From positions 62,001-126,000 of the forward strand of contig NZ_JAUDUY010000004.1 of the NCBI RefSeq assembly GCF_030380815.1: DNA of 64,000 nucleotides, read 5' to 3'. Shown here in pieces: positions 27,162 to 35,768 of this stretch (the stretch's first letter is position 1; each line of letters opens with the position of its first letter). This stretch comes from Robiginitalea aurantiaca (lineage in GTDB: Bacteria > Bacteroidota > Bacteroidia > Flavobacteriales > Flavobacteriaceae). Position numbers and translations under genes: made by a program. The notes below the pieces were generated by a model. The model saw only the letters and a program-made list of their open reading frames with translations. It was not told where the DNA came from and did no database searches.

Positions 27162-28094
27162 TTAGAGCTTTAAAATCCGTCCCGCGTCGGTATTGTAGAG
27201 GTAGTTGTATTTAAGCGCGCCACCCAGGTAGGCATCGGTATCGCGAAGGGATGCGTAGTAATTGTCCTTATTTTGAAGGATTTCCCTTCCCTTTTTGCTT
27301 AAACGCACTGGGTTAAAGGAGTGGAATAGCGGTCTGATATTTTTGAGTATCCGCTCATACTGCGTATCTCCGAAACCATACCATCCCTGGTCGGCTAGTA
27401 AACTACCCATTAGGGCCTTCTTGGAACGCGGCTTCGTCGTCGCTGCGACCTGCAGAACCCTGTTCTCTATCTCGTTAAGTCCGTTCTTGATGGTCGGGAA
27501 CCGATGGAGGTGCGTTTTAATGGCTTCTTCGAGGTAGTCAAACTGATACAGGTCAAAATCTGAGAGATTCTCCAGGCGTATAGGGTTGTCACTGCAATAC
27601 AATTGCCAAACGTAATCGGCGTACTCAATATCGTTCTGACTCAGGGCCACCCTGGTTTCGAAGAGTTCCCTGATCCGTTCATCGCTCAATTCGTTTAAAC
27701 CGTACAAATGATCCGAATCATCTTCATAACCCGAGCAGATAAGGGAAATCTGAACATGTCGGCGATGGGTTTTCAACCAGCTGATGACGGCCAGCATATT
27801 GATCTGGCAAAAAAGGTCATATTCAAACCAAAGAATAATCTCGTCCTGCTGTTTGTGATTGCACAGGCTCCGATATTCTTTTAGTGTTTTTTCAACAAAC
27901 CAGGATTTGCTGACATTGTAGTTCTTGTGAAGGAAATCAAAACGCGTTTTCCAAAAGGCTTCGCTACCCACTGAGGTCTCCGTTTTACCCTCGCACAGCA
28001 TTTCCCTCCAGGTAATAATCTCCCCCTTAAACTTCAGCTCTTTGAGCTTTGAGGTGAAATTATCTCCGTTGGTAATATGCAGTTGGGAACTCAT
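27162..28094 (-). CDS. DUF1835-domain protein
   Basis: 310 aa. The N-terminus LHITNGDNFTSKL...GEIITWREMLCEGKT and the segment IILWFEYDLFCQINMLAVISWL match DUF1835; the C-terminal half is helical and ends NTDAGRILKL. It is cytoplasmic. The function is unknown in the literature that I can recall. It is the first gene of the DUF1835/phosphorylase/substrate-binding run. Confidence 0.8.
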   Translation of the reverse strand: MSSQLHITNGDNFTSKLKELKFKGEIITWREMLCEGKTETSVGSEAFWKTRFDFLHKNYNVSKSWFVEKTLKEYRSLCNHKQQDEIILWFEYDLFCQINMLAVISWLKTHRRHVQISLICSGYEDDSDHLYGLNELSDERIRELFETRVALSQNDIEYADYVWQLYCSDNPIRLENLSDFDLYQFDYLEEAIKTHLHRFPTIKNGLNEIENRVLQVAATTKPRSKKALMGSLLADQGWYGFGDTQYERILKNIRPLFHSFNPVRLSKKGREILQNKDNYYASLRDTDAYLGGALKYNYLYNTDAGRILKL

Positions 28095-28188
28095 GACGGC
28101 ATAATTGTTAGGCTTCTAATCTTTAAATGTAGCATTTAATCGAAAAAAAAGAAAATAATTAACAGAATGACGCAACCTCTTGGGAAAT

Positions 28189-28521
28189 TTATCCTCCCAC
28201 GCGCTTCACTTTAAAGCCAAGATCCCTGAGGAATTCCATAATCTGATCCCGATAGTCTCCCTGGATAAGGATTGTTTCATTTTTAGAGGAACCTCCAACA
28301 CCGAGGTGCTGTTTGAGTTGTCGTGCCAATTTCTTGAAGTCTTCCGCAGCCCCGGTATAGCCTTCCAGGACAGTAACAGGTTTTCCTTTGCGTTTTTCGT
28401 ACTTGCACAGGATGGGTTCCTGTTGAATCCATAAGTCGGTATGCGGGTCAGCACTTAGGGCTTCCTGATCGGATTCCTCGTGATCCGGAAACAGATTTTT
28501 GAGTTGATCTTTTAAATCCAT
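28189..28521 (-). CDS. yciH: SUI1/YciH-type translation initiation factor
   Basis: 110 aa. The C-terminal 75 residues contain the eIF1/SUI1 fold motifs GKPVTVLEGYTG, KKLARQLKQHLGVGGS and ILIQGDYRDQIMEFLRDLGF. The N-terminus is a short acidic leader. It probably binds the small ribosomal subunit and affects start-codon choice. It sits 30 bp downstream of the 2OG oxygenase gene on the same strand. Confidence 0.9.
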   Translation of the reverse strand: MDLKDQLKNLFPDHEESDQEALSADPHTDLWIQQEPILCKYEKRKGKPVTVLEGYTGAAEDFKKLARQLKQHLGVGGSSKNETILIQGDYRDQIMEFLRDLGFKVKRVGG

Positions 28522-28551
28522 TCAGTCGGTTATTTGGGTGGTGATCGGTTT

Positions 28552-29508
28552 TTATTCCTGGTTTTTAACGAGACCCAGTTCCACCAGGCGTTCGTGCAGA
28601 TACGCTCCTGCTGTTATATCTTCAAACGCTTTTGGATGAGCTGCATCAATACAGTTTGGGAGGCAGTTCAACGGCATTGAGCTCACCGGGTGCATAAAAA
28701 AGGGGATCGAATACCTCGAGCTTCCCCAGGCTTCCCTTGGCGGGTTTACCACCCTGTGGATGGTTGACTTTAATCGATTGTTGGAAAGACGCGAAAGCAT
28801 GTCACCTACATTTATCATGAGTTGATCCGGACGCGCAATGGCATCGATCCATTCTCCTTCGTGATTTTGGACCTGAAGTCCTTTCCCGTGCGCTCCCATC
28901 AGGAGCGTAATTAAATTGATGTCACCATGAGCGGCTGCCCGGACGGCATTTTTGGGTTCTTCCGTAATTGGGGGATAGTGAATCGGCCTGAGGATGGAAT
29001 TTCCATTTATGACAAAGTCGTCAAAATACGACTCCTCAAGGTCGAGGTGGAGGGCGAGGGCTCTAAGCACATAAATCGCCGTCTTCTCAAGCATCTGGTA
29101 GGCTTGTTTACCCACGGAGTTGAACTCCGGCAATTCGGCTACCTGAACATTGTCAGGATATTCTGAGGCCAGTTCTGAATCCCCTGTCACGTACTGCCCA
29201 AAGTGCCAGAATTCCTTCAGGTCCCCTTCCTTTCTGCCTTTGGCGTGCTCTTTCCCAAAAGACGTGTACCCTCTTTGTCCACCGATCCCGGGGATTTCGT
29301 ATTGGGCCTTCACTTCCGACGGGAGGTCGAAAAAGCGTTTGATTTCTGTGTAGAGTTGGTTGACGAGCGACTCAGGCAGGAAATGACCGCTCAGGGCCAC
29401 AAAGCCTATTTCCTCAAAGGCACCCCCAAGTTGGGCAACAAAAGCCGCTTTCTGTTCCGGGTCGTCCGAGATAAACTCACGTAAATCAACGCTGGGTATG
29501 GTATTCAT
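28552..29508 (-). CDS. Isopenicillin N synthase-like 2-oxoglutarate/Fe(II) oxygenase
   Basis: 318 aa. The N-terminal DIOX_N segment is IPSVDLREFISDD. The double-stranded beta helix has iron ligands His194 and Asp196 (HGDINLITLL) and His251 (STIHRVVNP), with the 2OG-binding RYSIPF (Arg265, Ser267). It should oxidise a small molecule; the substrate is unknown. It is divergent from the branched-chain E1 gene, with paired promoters in the gap. Confidence 0.85.
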   Translation of the reverse strand: MNTIPSVDLREFISDDPEQKAAFVAQLGGAFEEIGFVALSGHFLPESLVNQLYTEIKRFFDLPSEVKAQYEIPGIGGQRGYTSFGKEHAKGRKEGDLKEFWHFGQYVTGDSELASEYPDNVQVAELPEFNSVGKQAYQMLEKTAIYVLRALALHLDLEESYFDDFVINGNSILRPIHYPPITEEPKNAVRAAAHGDINLITLLMGAHGKGLQVQNHEGEWIDAIARPDQLMINVGDMLSRLSNNRLKSTIHRVVNPPREAWGSSRYSIPFFMHPVSSMPLNCLPNCIDAAHPKAFEDITAGAYLHERLVELGLVKNQE

Positions 29509-29531
29509 GGGACACGGTTTTAGGTGAAACT

Positions 29532-29579
29532 CAAAGTTACTAATTATTGTTCCTTCTCAACTTCGATTCCTTAGATTTG
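29532..29579. promoter_or_regulatory. Divergent flavobacterial promoters (oxygenase and E1)
   Basis: Plus strand: TTG at 29547-29549 and TAGATTTG at 29572-29579, spaced 22 bp, reading toward the E1 gene. Minus strand: TTG (+ strand CAA 29558-29560) and TAACTTTG (+ strand 29532-29539), spaced 18 bp, reading toward the oxygenase. The two promoters interleave, so the genes may compete for polymerase. Confidence 0.5.
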
Positions 29580-29615
29580 TCTTTCAATGCGAATGACACA
29601 AAACAATAGTGTTTT

Positions 29616-31592
29616 ATGAACTTCAAAACTCATAAGGTTTCAGAAACAACCCAGTTGCGCTTGTTTAAAGACATGCTCCTGTCGCGGTTGATAGAGGAAA
29701 AAATGCTGATTTTATTGCGGCAGGGGAAAATTTCCAAATGGTTTAGCGGGATAGGGCAGGAGGCTGTAGCTGTCGGTGTAACGGCAAGTCTTGAGGAGGA
29801 TGAATTCATCCTTCCCATGCACAGGAATTTAGGGGTTTTTACAGGGAGGAACATTCCCCTGTACCGGCTATTTTCCCAATGGCAGGGAAAGATGAGCGGT
29901 TTTACCAAAGGACGGGATCGCAGTTTTCACTTTGGCTCCAAAGAACATCATATCGTCGGGATGATTTCGCATCTGGGCCCCCAATTGGGAGTGGCCAACG
30001 GGATTGCGTTAGGGCATTTGCTGAAGGGTGAAAACAAGGTCACGGCTGTTTTTACCGGCGAAGGTGCTACGAGTGAAGGCGATTTTCACGAGGCTCTCAA
30101 CATCGCGGCTGTTTGGGACCTACCGGTCATCTTTTGTATTGAAAACAACGGATATGGACTTTCAACCCCCACCCGCGAACAGTTTCGTTGTGAAAACCTG
30201 GCAGATAAAGGTATAGGATACGGTATGGAGGCCCATATTGTGGATGGTAATAATGTACTGGAGGTATATACCAAGGTTAGTGAGCTCGCCGCCGACCTCA
30301 GGGATAACCCGCGTCCCGTGATGCTCGAATTTAAAACCTTTAGAATGCGCGGGCATGAAGAGGCAAGCGGCACCAAATACGTTCCAAAAAACCTGATGGA
30401 TCAATGGGCTGCCCGTGACCCCCTGGAAAACTACACAGAACACCTCAGGAACTCGGGAATCCTGAGCGAAGCCCTGGAGGTTTCCTATAAGACTGAAATT
30501 GCACACCGAATCAATGATCACCTCGATAAAGCCTTCGGTGAAGACCCTGTTTCATTCGATGAAATAAATGAGTTAAATGATTTGTATTATCCTTTTGAAT
30601 ATAAGGCTTTTGAAAAAGATAGCACCATCAGGAATATTCGCCTTGTAGATGCTATTTCAGAGGGGCTGAACCTCTCGATGAAACAGCATCCCAATTTGAT
30701 CCTGATGGGACAGGATATTGCGGAATACGGTGGGGTTTTCAAAGTGACCGAAGGGTTCCTGGAAACCTATGGGAAAGCCCGTGTCCGGAATACCCCCATC
30801 TGTGAATCAGCCATCGTATCCACGGCCATGGGCCTGGCCATTAATGGCATGAAGGCTGTGGTTGAAATGCAATTCGGGGACTTCGTGAGCTCAGGCTTTA
30901 ACCCCATTGTGAACTATCTGGCCAAAGTACATTATCGCTGGGGACAACCCGCCGATGTAGTGATTCGAATGCCATGCGGTGCAGGTGTGGGTGCAGGTCC
31001 CTTTCATTCACAGACCAATGAGGCCTGGTTTACGAAAGTCCCGGGCCTTAAAGTGGTTTACCCGGCTTTCCCGGCGGATGCCAAAGGACTTCTGGCGACT
31101 TCGATAAACGATCCGAATCCGGTACTCTTTTTTGAGCATAAGGGCTTATACAGGAGTATTTACGGAGATGTGCCTGACGGTTATTACACCCTTCCCCTTG
31201 GGGAGGCTGCCCTTTTGAAAGAGGGGAGTGCCCTGTCGTTGATCACCTACGGGGCCGGCGTGCACTGGGCCTTGGAAGCGCTGGAGGAAATGGGGATAAC
31301 GGATATAGATCTTTTGGATTTACGAACCCTTTGCCCTCTGGACATGGCAAGCGTTTTTAAATCGGTACGCAAAACAGGTAAAGTCCTGCTCCTGCAGGAA
31401 GATACTTTGTTCGGTGGGGTGATGGCCGATATTGCTGCCCAAATCGGAGAACACTGCTTTGAAAACCTGGATGCGCCCGTAAAACGCGTCGGGAGCCTTG
31501 AGATTCCGGTTCCTTTCGCAAAAACCCTGGAGTCCGGTTACCTTCCCCAAAATCGTTTGCGCAAAGCACTTACCGAACTCCTTGCCTATTGA
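29616..31592 (+). CDS. Branched-chain 2-oxoacid dehydrogenase E1, fused alpha and beta subunits
   Basis: 658 aa. The alpha half (about 1-310) has the thiamine diphosphate motif AVFTGEGATSEGDFHEALN...PVIFCIENNGYG and the loop RMRGHEEASGTKY. The beta half (about 335-658) has LMGQDIAEYGGVFKVTEGF, ESAIVSTAMGLAINGMKAVVEMQF and GGVMADIAAQI. It decarboxylates branched-chain 2-oxoacids (or related acids) and passes acyl groups to E2. It ends 40 bp before the type III PKS cluster on the same strand, so it might supply branched acyl-CoA starters; this is an inference. Confidence 0.9.
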   Translation: MNFKTHKVSETTQLRLFKDMLLSRLIEEKMLILLRQGKISKWFSGIGQEAVAVGVTASLEEDEFILPMHRNLGVFTGRNIPLYRLFSQWQGKMSGFTKGRDRSFHFGSKEHHIVGMISHLGPQLGVANGIALGHLLKGENKVTAVFTGEGATSEGDFHEALNIAAVWDLPVIFCIENNGYGLSTPTREQFRCENLADKGIGYGMEAHIVDGNNVLEVYTKVSELAADLRDNPRPVMLEFKTFRMRGHEEASGTKYVPKNLMDQWAARDPLENYTEHLRNSGILSEALEVSYKTEIAHRINDHLDKAFGEDPVSFDEINELNDLYYPFEYKAFEKDSTIRNIRLVDAISEGLNLSMKQHPNLILMGQDIAEYGGVFKVTEGFLETYGKARVRNTPICESAIVSTAMGLAINGMKAVVEMQFGDFVSSGFNPIVNYLAKVHYRWGQPADVVIRMPCGAGVGAGPFHSQTNEAWFTKVPGLKVVYPAFPADAKGLLATSINDPNPVLFFEHKGLYRSIYGDVPDGYYTLPLGEAALLKEGSALSLITYGAGVHWALEALEEMGITDIDLLDLRTLCPLDMASVFKSVRKTGKVLLLQEDTLFGGVMADIAAQIGEHCFENLDAPVKRVGSLEIPVPFAKTLESGYLPQNRLRKALTELLAY

Positions 31593-31632
31593 AGACCATC
31601 CTGCCGATTCATAAAACCCGAAATGCGATCCG

Positions 31633-32739
31633 ATGAAAACAACAGAAATTATCATTGTCGGTGGTGGATTGGCCGGGTTAACAGCCGCGCGAGAACTGGC
31701 GACCAGTGGTCGGGAGGTTGTTGTTTTTGAAAAACAGAAACTGCCACATCACAAGGTCTGTGGTGAATACCTGAGTAGAGAGGTCGTGCCCTACCTCGCA
31801 CAAATAGGGGTTCCCCTGGAGGACGCCCCCTCAATAGATCGATTGGTACTCAGCAGCCCGGGAGGCAGGAGCCTTACCTGCCAGCTTCCCCTCGGGGGTA
31901 TCGGCATCAGTAGGTTTGCACTCGATTATCGCTTGTTTCAGGCTGCCCAAAAAGCCGGCGTCAGCTTTGTGTGGGAAGCTGTAGACTCCGTAGTTCATAA
32001 AGAATCCGGGTTCAGGGTAATTACAAGGGGAGGCGAGTGGCAGGCAGAACAGGTTCTTGGAAACTGGGGGAAGCGCAGTGTCCTGGACCGCGTTCAAAAT
32101 CGCAGTTTCTTTACGAAATCGAGTCCCTGGTTGGGCATAAAAATGCATTATCGGGCAACATACCCTTCAGACCAGGTAGGTTTATACGGATTTAAAGGGG
32201 GCTATGGTGGCCTTTCCGTAACCGAATCGGGGGCTGTAAATTTCTGTTATCTGATTCACAAAAATCGGTTTAAAGAAACCCCGGATCTGGAAGGCTGTAC
32301 AAAAGGATTGTTAAGGGAACATCCGGCCCTGCACGAAGTCCTGGATGCCGCAGAGCCACTTTTTGATAAGCCATTGGGAATCTCAAACATCTATTTTGGG
32401 CACAAAGGCCTGAGCGCAAATCGCGTTTTAATGTCCGGAGACGCGGCCGGGCTTATTCACCCGCTCTGCGGAAATGGCATGGCCATGGCGATTCAGGGGG
32501 GTCGGTTGCAGGCAGAAGTGCTACAGGAATACCTGAATGGAGACTTGGCTGACCGGGAGCTCTTGGAAGCGAATTACAGCAACGCCTGGCAAAAGGAATT
32601 CAGGACACGCCTTTGGATTGGGGAACGACTCCAGAATGTTCTTGTTAGTCCTAGTGGTTTAAATCTGGGTATCCGACTCGGAGCCCGGGTTCCGTTTCTG
32701 CCTCGGGCGGTTATTCGTAAAACCCACGGAACCCTATGA
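31633..32739 (+). CDS. FAD-dependent oxidoreductase/monooxygenase-like (geranylgeranyl reductase family fold)
   Basis: 368 aa. The dinucleotide-binding start is IIVGGGLAGLTAARELA, followed by HHKVCGEYLSREVVPYL and the FAD site SGDAAGLIHPLCGNGMAMAIQGG. It is soluble. Its stop overlaps the methyltransferase start (ATGA). In the S. griseus srs phenolic-lipid operon a flavin hydroxylase accompanies a type III PKS and a methyltransferase; this gene holds the same position. Whether it hydroxylates or reduces the polyketide cannot be read from sequence. Confidence 0.85.
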   Translation: MKTTEIIIVGGGLAGLTAARELATSGREVVVFEKQKLPHHKVCGEYLSREVVPYLAQIGVPLEDAPSIDRLVLSSPGGRSLTCQLPLGGIGISRFALDYRLFQAAQKAGVSFVWEAVDSVVHKESGFRVITRGGEWQAEQVLGNWGKRSVLDRVQNRSFFTKSSPWLGIKMHYRATYPSDQVGLYGFKGGYGGLSVTESGAVNFCYLIHKNRFKETPDLEGCTKGLLREHPALHEVLDAAEPLFDKPLGISNIYFGHKGLSANRVLMSGDAAGLIHPLCGNGMAMAIQGGRLQAEVLQEYLNGDLADRELLEANYSNAWQKEFRTRLWIGERLQNVLVSPSGLNLGIRLGARVPFLPRAVIRKTHGTL

Positions 32740-33458
32740 GTTTAAAGGCTTTTAAAACGCGCAGCAATGCCCCTGAACTGATGGATGACCTGGATTTACC
32801 GGAATCCGAACTCAGGGCAGCCCTTGCAGACCTGAGAAAAGTCAACACGCTTTTAGGAGGGCATGCCGTGGGTATTGCCGGGCTGAAACCCTACCTATCC
32901 GAAGCTTCGGAAACGCCCTGCCATATCCTGGACATCGGCTGTGGAGACGGAGAATTCCTCAGGCATCTCGCATCCTACTGCCAAAAAAAAGACCTTAAGG
33001 TGAAGCTCACGGGCTGGGATCGGAATGCAGAAAGCCTTGAGGCTGGCCGGAAGAAAAACGGAAAGCAAATCCAGATATCCTATGAACTCAGGGATGTGTT
33101 GGAATACCCGGAGTTACCCGAAGGCCCGTTTATTATCATCTGCAACCTGTTTATGCATCATTTCAGGGATGGAGAAATCCTGAAAATGATCGGACACTGG
33201 AAACTTTCAGGGTGCAAAGCCATTGTTATCAATGATTTAGACAGAAACCCTTTGGCTTATTACTTATTTCGGCTATTTGGGGTTATTTTTATGAAATCAA
33301 AAGTTGCTATACACGATGGGTTAGTTTCCATCCAAAGAGGTTTCCGCAGTTCAGATTTAATCCATTACAGCCAGGCCCTGGGGTTCAAGGCCTTCCAAAT
33401 TCGCTGGAAATGGGCCTTTCGCTATCTCTGGGTCCTTAACATGAATGAAAAAGAATGA
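32736..33458 (+). CDS. SAM-dependent class I methyltransferase
   Basis: 240 aa. The SAM-binding motif I is CHILDIGCGDGEFLRHL, followed by an acidic LTGWDRNAESLEAG loop and FIIICNLFMHHF. The likely role is O- or C-methylation of the polyketide made by the adjacent synthase. Both ends overlap neighbours by the tetranucleotide ATGA, so translation with the FAD oxidoreductase and type III PKS is probably coupled. Confidence 0.87.
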   Translation: MSLKAFKTRSNAPELMDDLDLPESELRAALADLRKVNTLLGGHAVGIAGLKPYLSEASETPCHILDIGCGDGEFLRHLASYCQKKDLKVKLTGWDRNAESLEAGRKKNGKQIQISYELRDVLEYPELPEGPFIIICNLFMHHFRDGEILKMIGHWKLSGCKAIVINDLDRNPLAYYLFRLFGVIFMKSKVAIHDGLVSIQRGFRSSDLIHYSQALGFKAFQIRWKWAFRYLWVLNMNEKE

Positions 33459-34510
33459 CTGATGTTCGTATAACAGGAGCTTCAAAAGCCCTGCCGGAGT
33501 ATGCCCGTTCCACTGCTGAGATTCTGCCCTTTGTTCCCTTGTGGCTTGAGGGGGAATCGGATCGGTTAATTCGGAAGGCTGTAAAAATCTTCGAAGGGGC
33601 CGGAGTTGATCATCGCTATGGAATCATGGACGCAGGGGTGGTTTTTACGCCGCTTTCCTTTGAAGATCGCAACCGTATCTATGCCCGGGAAGTTCGAAAA
33701 CTGGGGGAGGAAGTGCTTTCAAAAGCCTTGCAAAAAGCCGCATGGGAAGCACAAAGTATCGATTACCTGATCACTGTGAGCTGCACGGGGATAATGATTC
33801 CATCCCTGGATGCCTACCTGGTCAATGCGCTTTCCCTCAGGGGGGATGTCTGCCGGCTTCCGGTCACGGAAATGGGGTGCGCTGCCGGAATTTCGGGGTT
33901 GATTTACGCCTATAATTTCCTCAAAGCCAATCCTGGGAAACGGGCTGCCGTCATTGCGGTGGAAAGCCCCGCAGCAACTTTTCAGCACTCGGACCACTCC
34001 ATGGCGAATATAATCAGTGCCGCGATTTTTGGAGATGGGGCTTCCTGTGTACTCATGACCTCTGAGCCCGAATCCACGGGGCCCAGAATCCTCGGTGAAG
34101 GAATGTACCATTTCCCAAATACAACGCATTTAATGGGGTTTGACCTGACCAACTCAGGGTTGAAGATGATCCTGGACCCTGCCGTTCCCTCGACTATTGC
34201 AGACCATTTTAACCCTATGCTGGCTCCCTTTCTGAAAGACCATGGAAAACAGCTTTCGGACCTGAACCATCTTATTTTTCATCCCGGGGGTCGGAAAATC
34301 GTTCAGACCGTCTCTGAACTCTTTAAGGACCAGCAGGCAAACCTGGACGATACCCGTGAGGTTCTTCGGTGCTACGGGAATATGAGTAGCGCTACCGTAC
34401 TCTATGTGCTCGAGTGTTTTCTCGAGAGGAATATCGAAGCAGGGGAGCTGGGGCTTATGTTGAGTTTTGGGCCCGGATTTACCGCCCAGCGGATATTGTT
34501 GGAGTTTTAA
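33455..34510 (+). CDS. Type III polyketide synthase (chalcone/stilbene synthase-like)
   Basis: 351 aa. The catalytic triad is present: Cys142 (TEMGCAAGISGL), His276 (IFHPGGRKI) and Asn309 (CYGNMSSATVLYVLE). The C-terminal GFGPGF-type loop reads SFGPGFTAQRILL. The length and Cys-His-Asn set fit CHS-like enzymes rather than FabH. It extends an acyl starter with malonyl-CoA and cyclises it to a resorcinol, pyrone or phloroglucinol. The neighbouring ACP, ketosynthase and dehydratase suggest an ACP-bound or specially built starter. Confidence 0.92.
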   Translation: MTDVRITGASKALPEYARSTAEILPFVPLWLEGESDRLIRKAVKIFEGAGVDHRYGIMDAGVVFTPLSFEDRNRIYAREVRKLGEEVLSKALQKAAWEAQSIDYLITVSCTGIMIPSLDAYLVNALSLRGDVCRLPVTEMGCAAGISGLIYAYNFLKANPGKRAAVIAVESPAATFQHSDHSMANIISAAIFGDGASCVLMTSEPESTGPRILGEGMYHFPNTTHLMGFDLTNSGLKMILDPAVPSTIADHFNPMLAPFLKDHGKQLSDLNHLIFHPGGRKIVQTVSELFKDQQANLDDTREVLRCYGNMSSATVLYVLECFLERNIEAGELGLMLSFGPGFTAQRILLEF

Positions 34511-34515
34511 TTAAG

Positions 34516-35316
34516 ATGAAGGAATTCAAAGAAAATACAGCGGATTTTGCACTGGTCATAGGCGGCAGCCAGGGCCTGGGCCTGGCAACGGTCCACAAAT
34601 TGCTCCAGGAGGGCATTCCGGTCATTGCGGTGCATCGGGATATGCGGAAGGATCTGGCAGGGATACAGGTCCATTTCGACCGGTTTACAGGTATGGAAGT
34701 GCCTTTTTATTCCATTCACAAAGACGCAATACAGGAGAAAGGGCAGGAGGAAATCCTCAATGAAATTAAAGGGATTCTCAAACCCGATCAAAAAATCAGG
34801 TTGCTGGTTCACAGCATAGCCAAAGGGAATTTGAAACCTATGGATCCCGGTGAGGGAGTTGCTGCCCTGTCAGATGTTGATTTCAAACTCACCGGGGAGG
34901 CCATGGCTTATTCTATTTACAAATGGGTACAACTGCTCTTTCGGGAAAATCTTTTCTCGGGAGATAGCAGACTGGTTGCTTTTACCAGTGAAGGAAGCAA
35001 CAGGGTCATTCCGGGTTACGGGGCGGTCGCGGCGGCAAAAGCGGCTATGGAGGCGATCATCAGGCAGATCGCTGTTGAGTATGCACCCAGAGGCCTTCGT
35101 GCCAATTGCGTTCAAGCCGGGGTAACCCCAACGGCGTCCATGAAACGAATCCCCGGGAGCGCTGAGCTATTGGCCCACAGTACTGATCGAAATCCTTTGG
35201 GCAGGCTTACCCGGCCCGAAGACGTGGCCAATGCCGTCTACCTTTTAAGTCGTTCGGAAGCCGCCTGGATAACCGGCACAGTAATTAAAGTAGATGGAGG
35301 GGAAAGCCTTTGCTGA
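34516..35316 (+). CDS. Enoyl-ACP reductase-like short-chain dehydrogenase
   Basis: 266 aa from ATG 34516. It has a glycine-rich VIGGSQGLGLATVHKLL, the FabI-like LLVHSIAKGNLKPM, and Tyr-X6-Lys (YGAVAAAK) as in FabI/FabL enoyl reductases rather than the Tyr-X3-Lys of ketoreductases. The C-terminus is GTVIKVDGGESL. I therefore favour enoyl-ACP reduction of a growing starter chain. An earlier in-frame start inside the PKS gene is not used. No separate FabG-type ketoreductase is in the cluster, so that step may be borrowed from primary metabolism. Confidence 0.8.
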   Translation: MKEFKENTADFALVIGGSQGLGLATVHKLLQEGIPVIAVHRDMRKDLAGIQVHFDRFTGMEVPFYSIHKDAIQEKGQEEILNEIKGILKPDQKIRLLVHSIAKGNLKPMDPGEGVAALSDVDFKLTGEAMAYSIYKWVQLLFRENLFSGDSRLVAFTSEGSNRVIPGYGAVAAAKAAMEAIIRQIAVEYAPRGLRANCVQAGVTPTASMKRIPGSAELLAHSTDRNPLGRLTRPEDVANAVYLLSRSEAAWITGTVIKVDGGESLC

Positions 35317-35318
35317 GC

Positions 35319-35768
35319 ATGGAAAACGCCTTTGACCATATCATCGCACAATTGCCCTACAGTTCTCCATTCCTTTTTGTGGATGGGTTGACGGGCCTTA
35401 CTTCCGAATATGTAGAGGGGTATTACCAGTTTCGACCTGAGAGTGATTTTTACAGGGGCCATTTTAAGGATGCACCGGTTACGCCGGGGGTGATCCTCAC
35501 AGAATGTTGTGCACAAATCGGCCTGGTCTGTCTTGGCCTGCATCTTATCGAAAATCATATTCATGCCGCCAAAGGTGTGATTGCCATGACGGAGTCCCAA
35601 ATGGAATTCCTAAAACCGGTGTATCCCGGGGAGAAGGTTAGGGTGCGGGGCGAAAAAATTTATTTTCGATTTAATAAGCTCAAAGCAAAGGTGCGGCTGT
35701 ACACCGCTGATGGCACCCTCGCCTGTAAAGGCCAGATTGCAGGCATTTTAAATTCCACAGAGGGATGA
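35319..35768 (+). CDS. FabZ-like 3-hydroxyacyl-ACP dehydratase (hot-dog fold)
   Basis: 149 aa from ATG 35319, or 152 aa from TTG 35310, which is better spaced from GGAGG at 35297-35301. The motif RGHFKDAPVTPGVILTE gives the FabZ catalytic His and Glu, followed by CAQIGLVCLG. It should dehydrate a 3-hydroxyacyl chain on the cluster's ACP. It overlaps the ketosynthase start by 4 bp (ATGA). Confidence 0.85.
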   Translation: MENAFDHIIAQLPYSSPFLFVDGLTGLTSEYVEGYYQFRPESDFYRGHFKDAPVTPGVILTECCAQIGLVCLGLHLIENHIHAAKGVIAMTESQMEFLKPVYPGEKVRVRGEKIYFRFNKLKAKVRLYTADGTLACKGQIAGILNSTEG

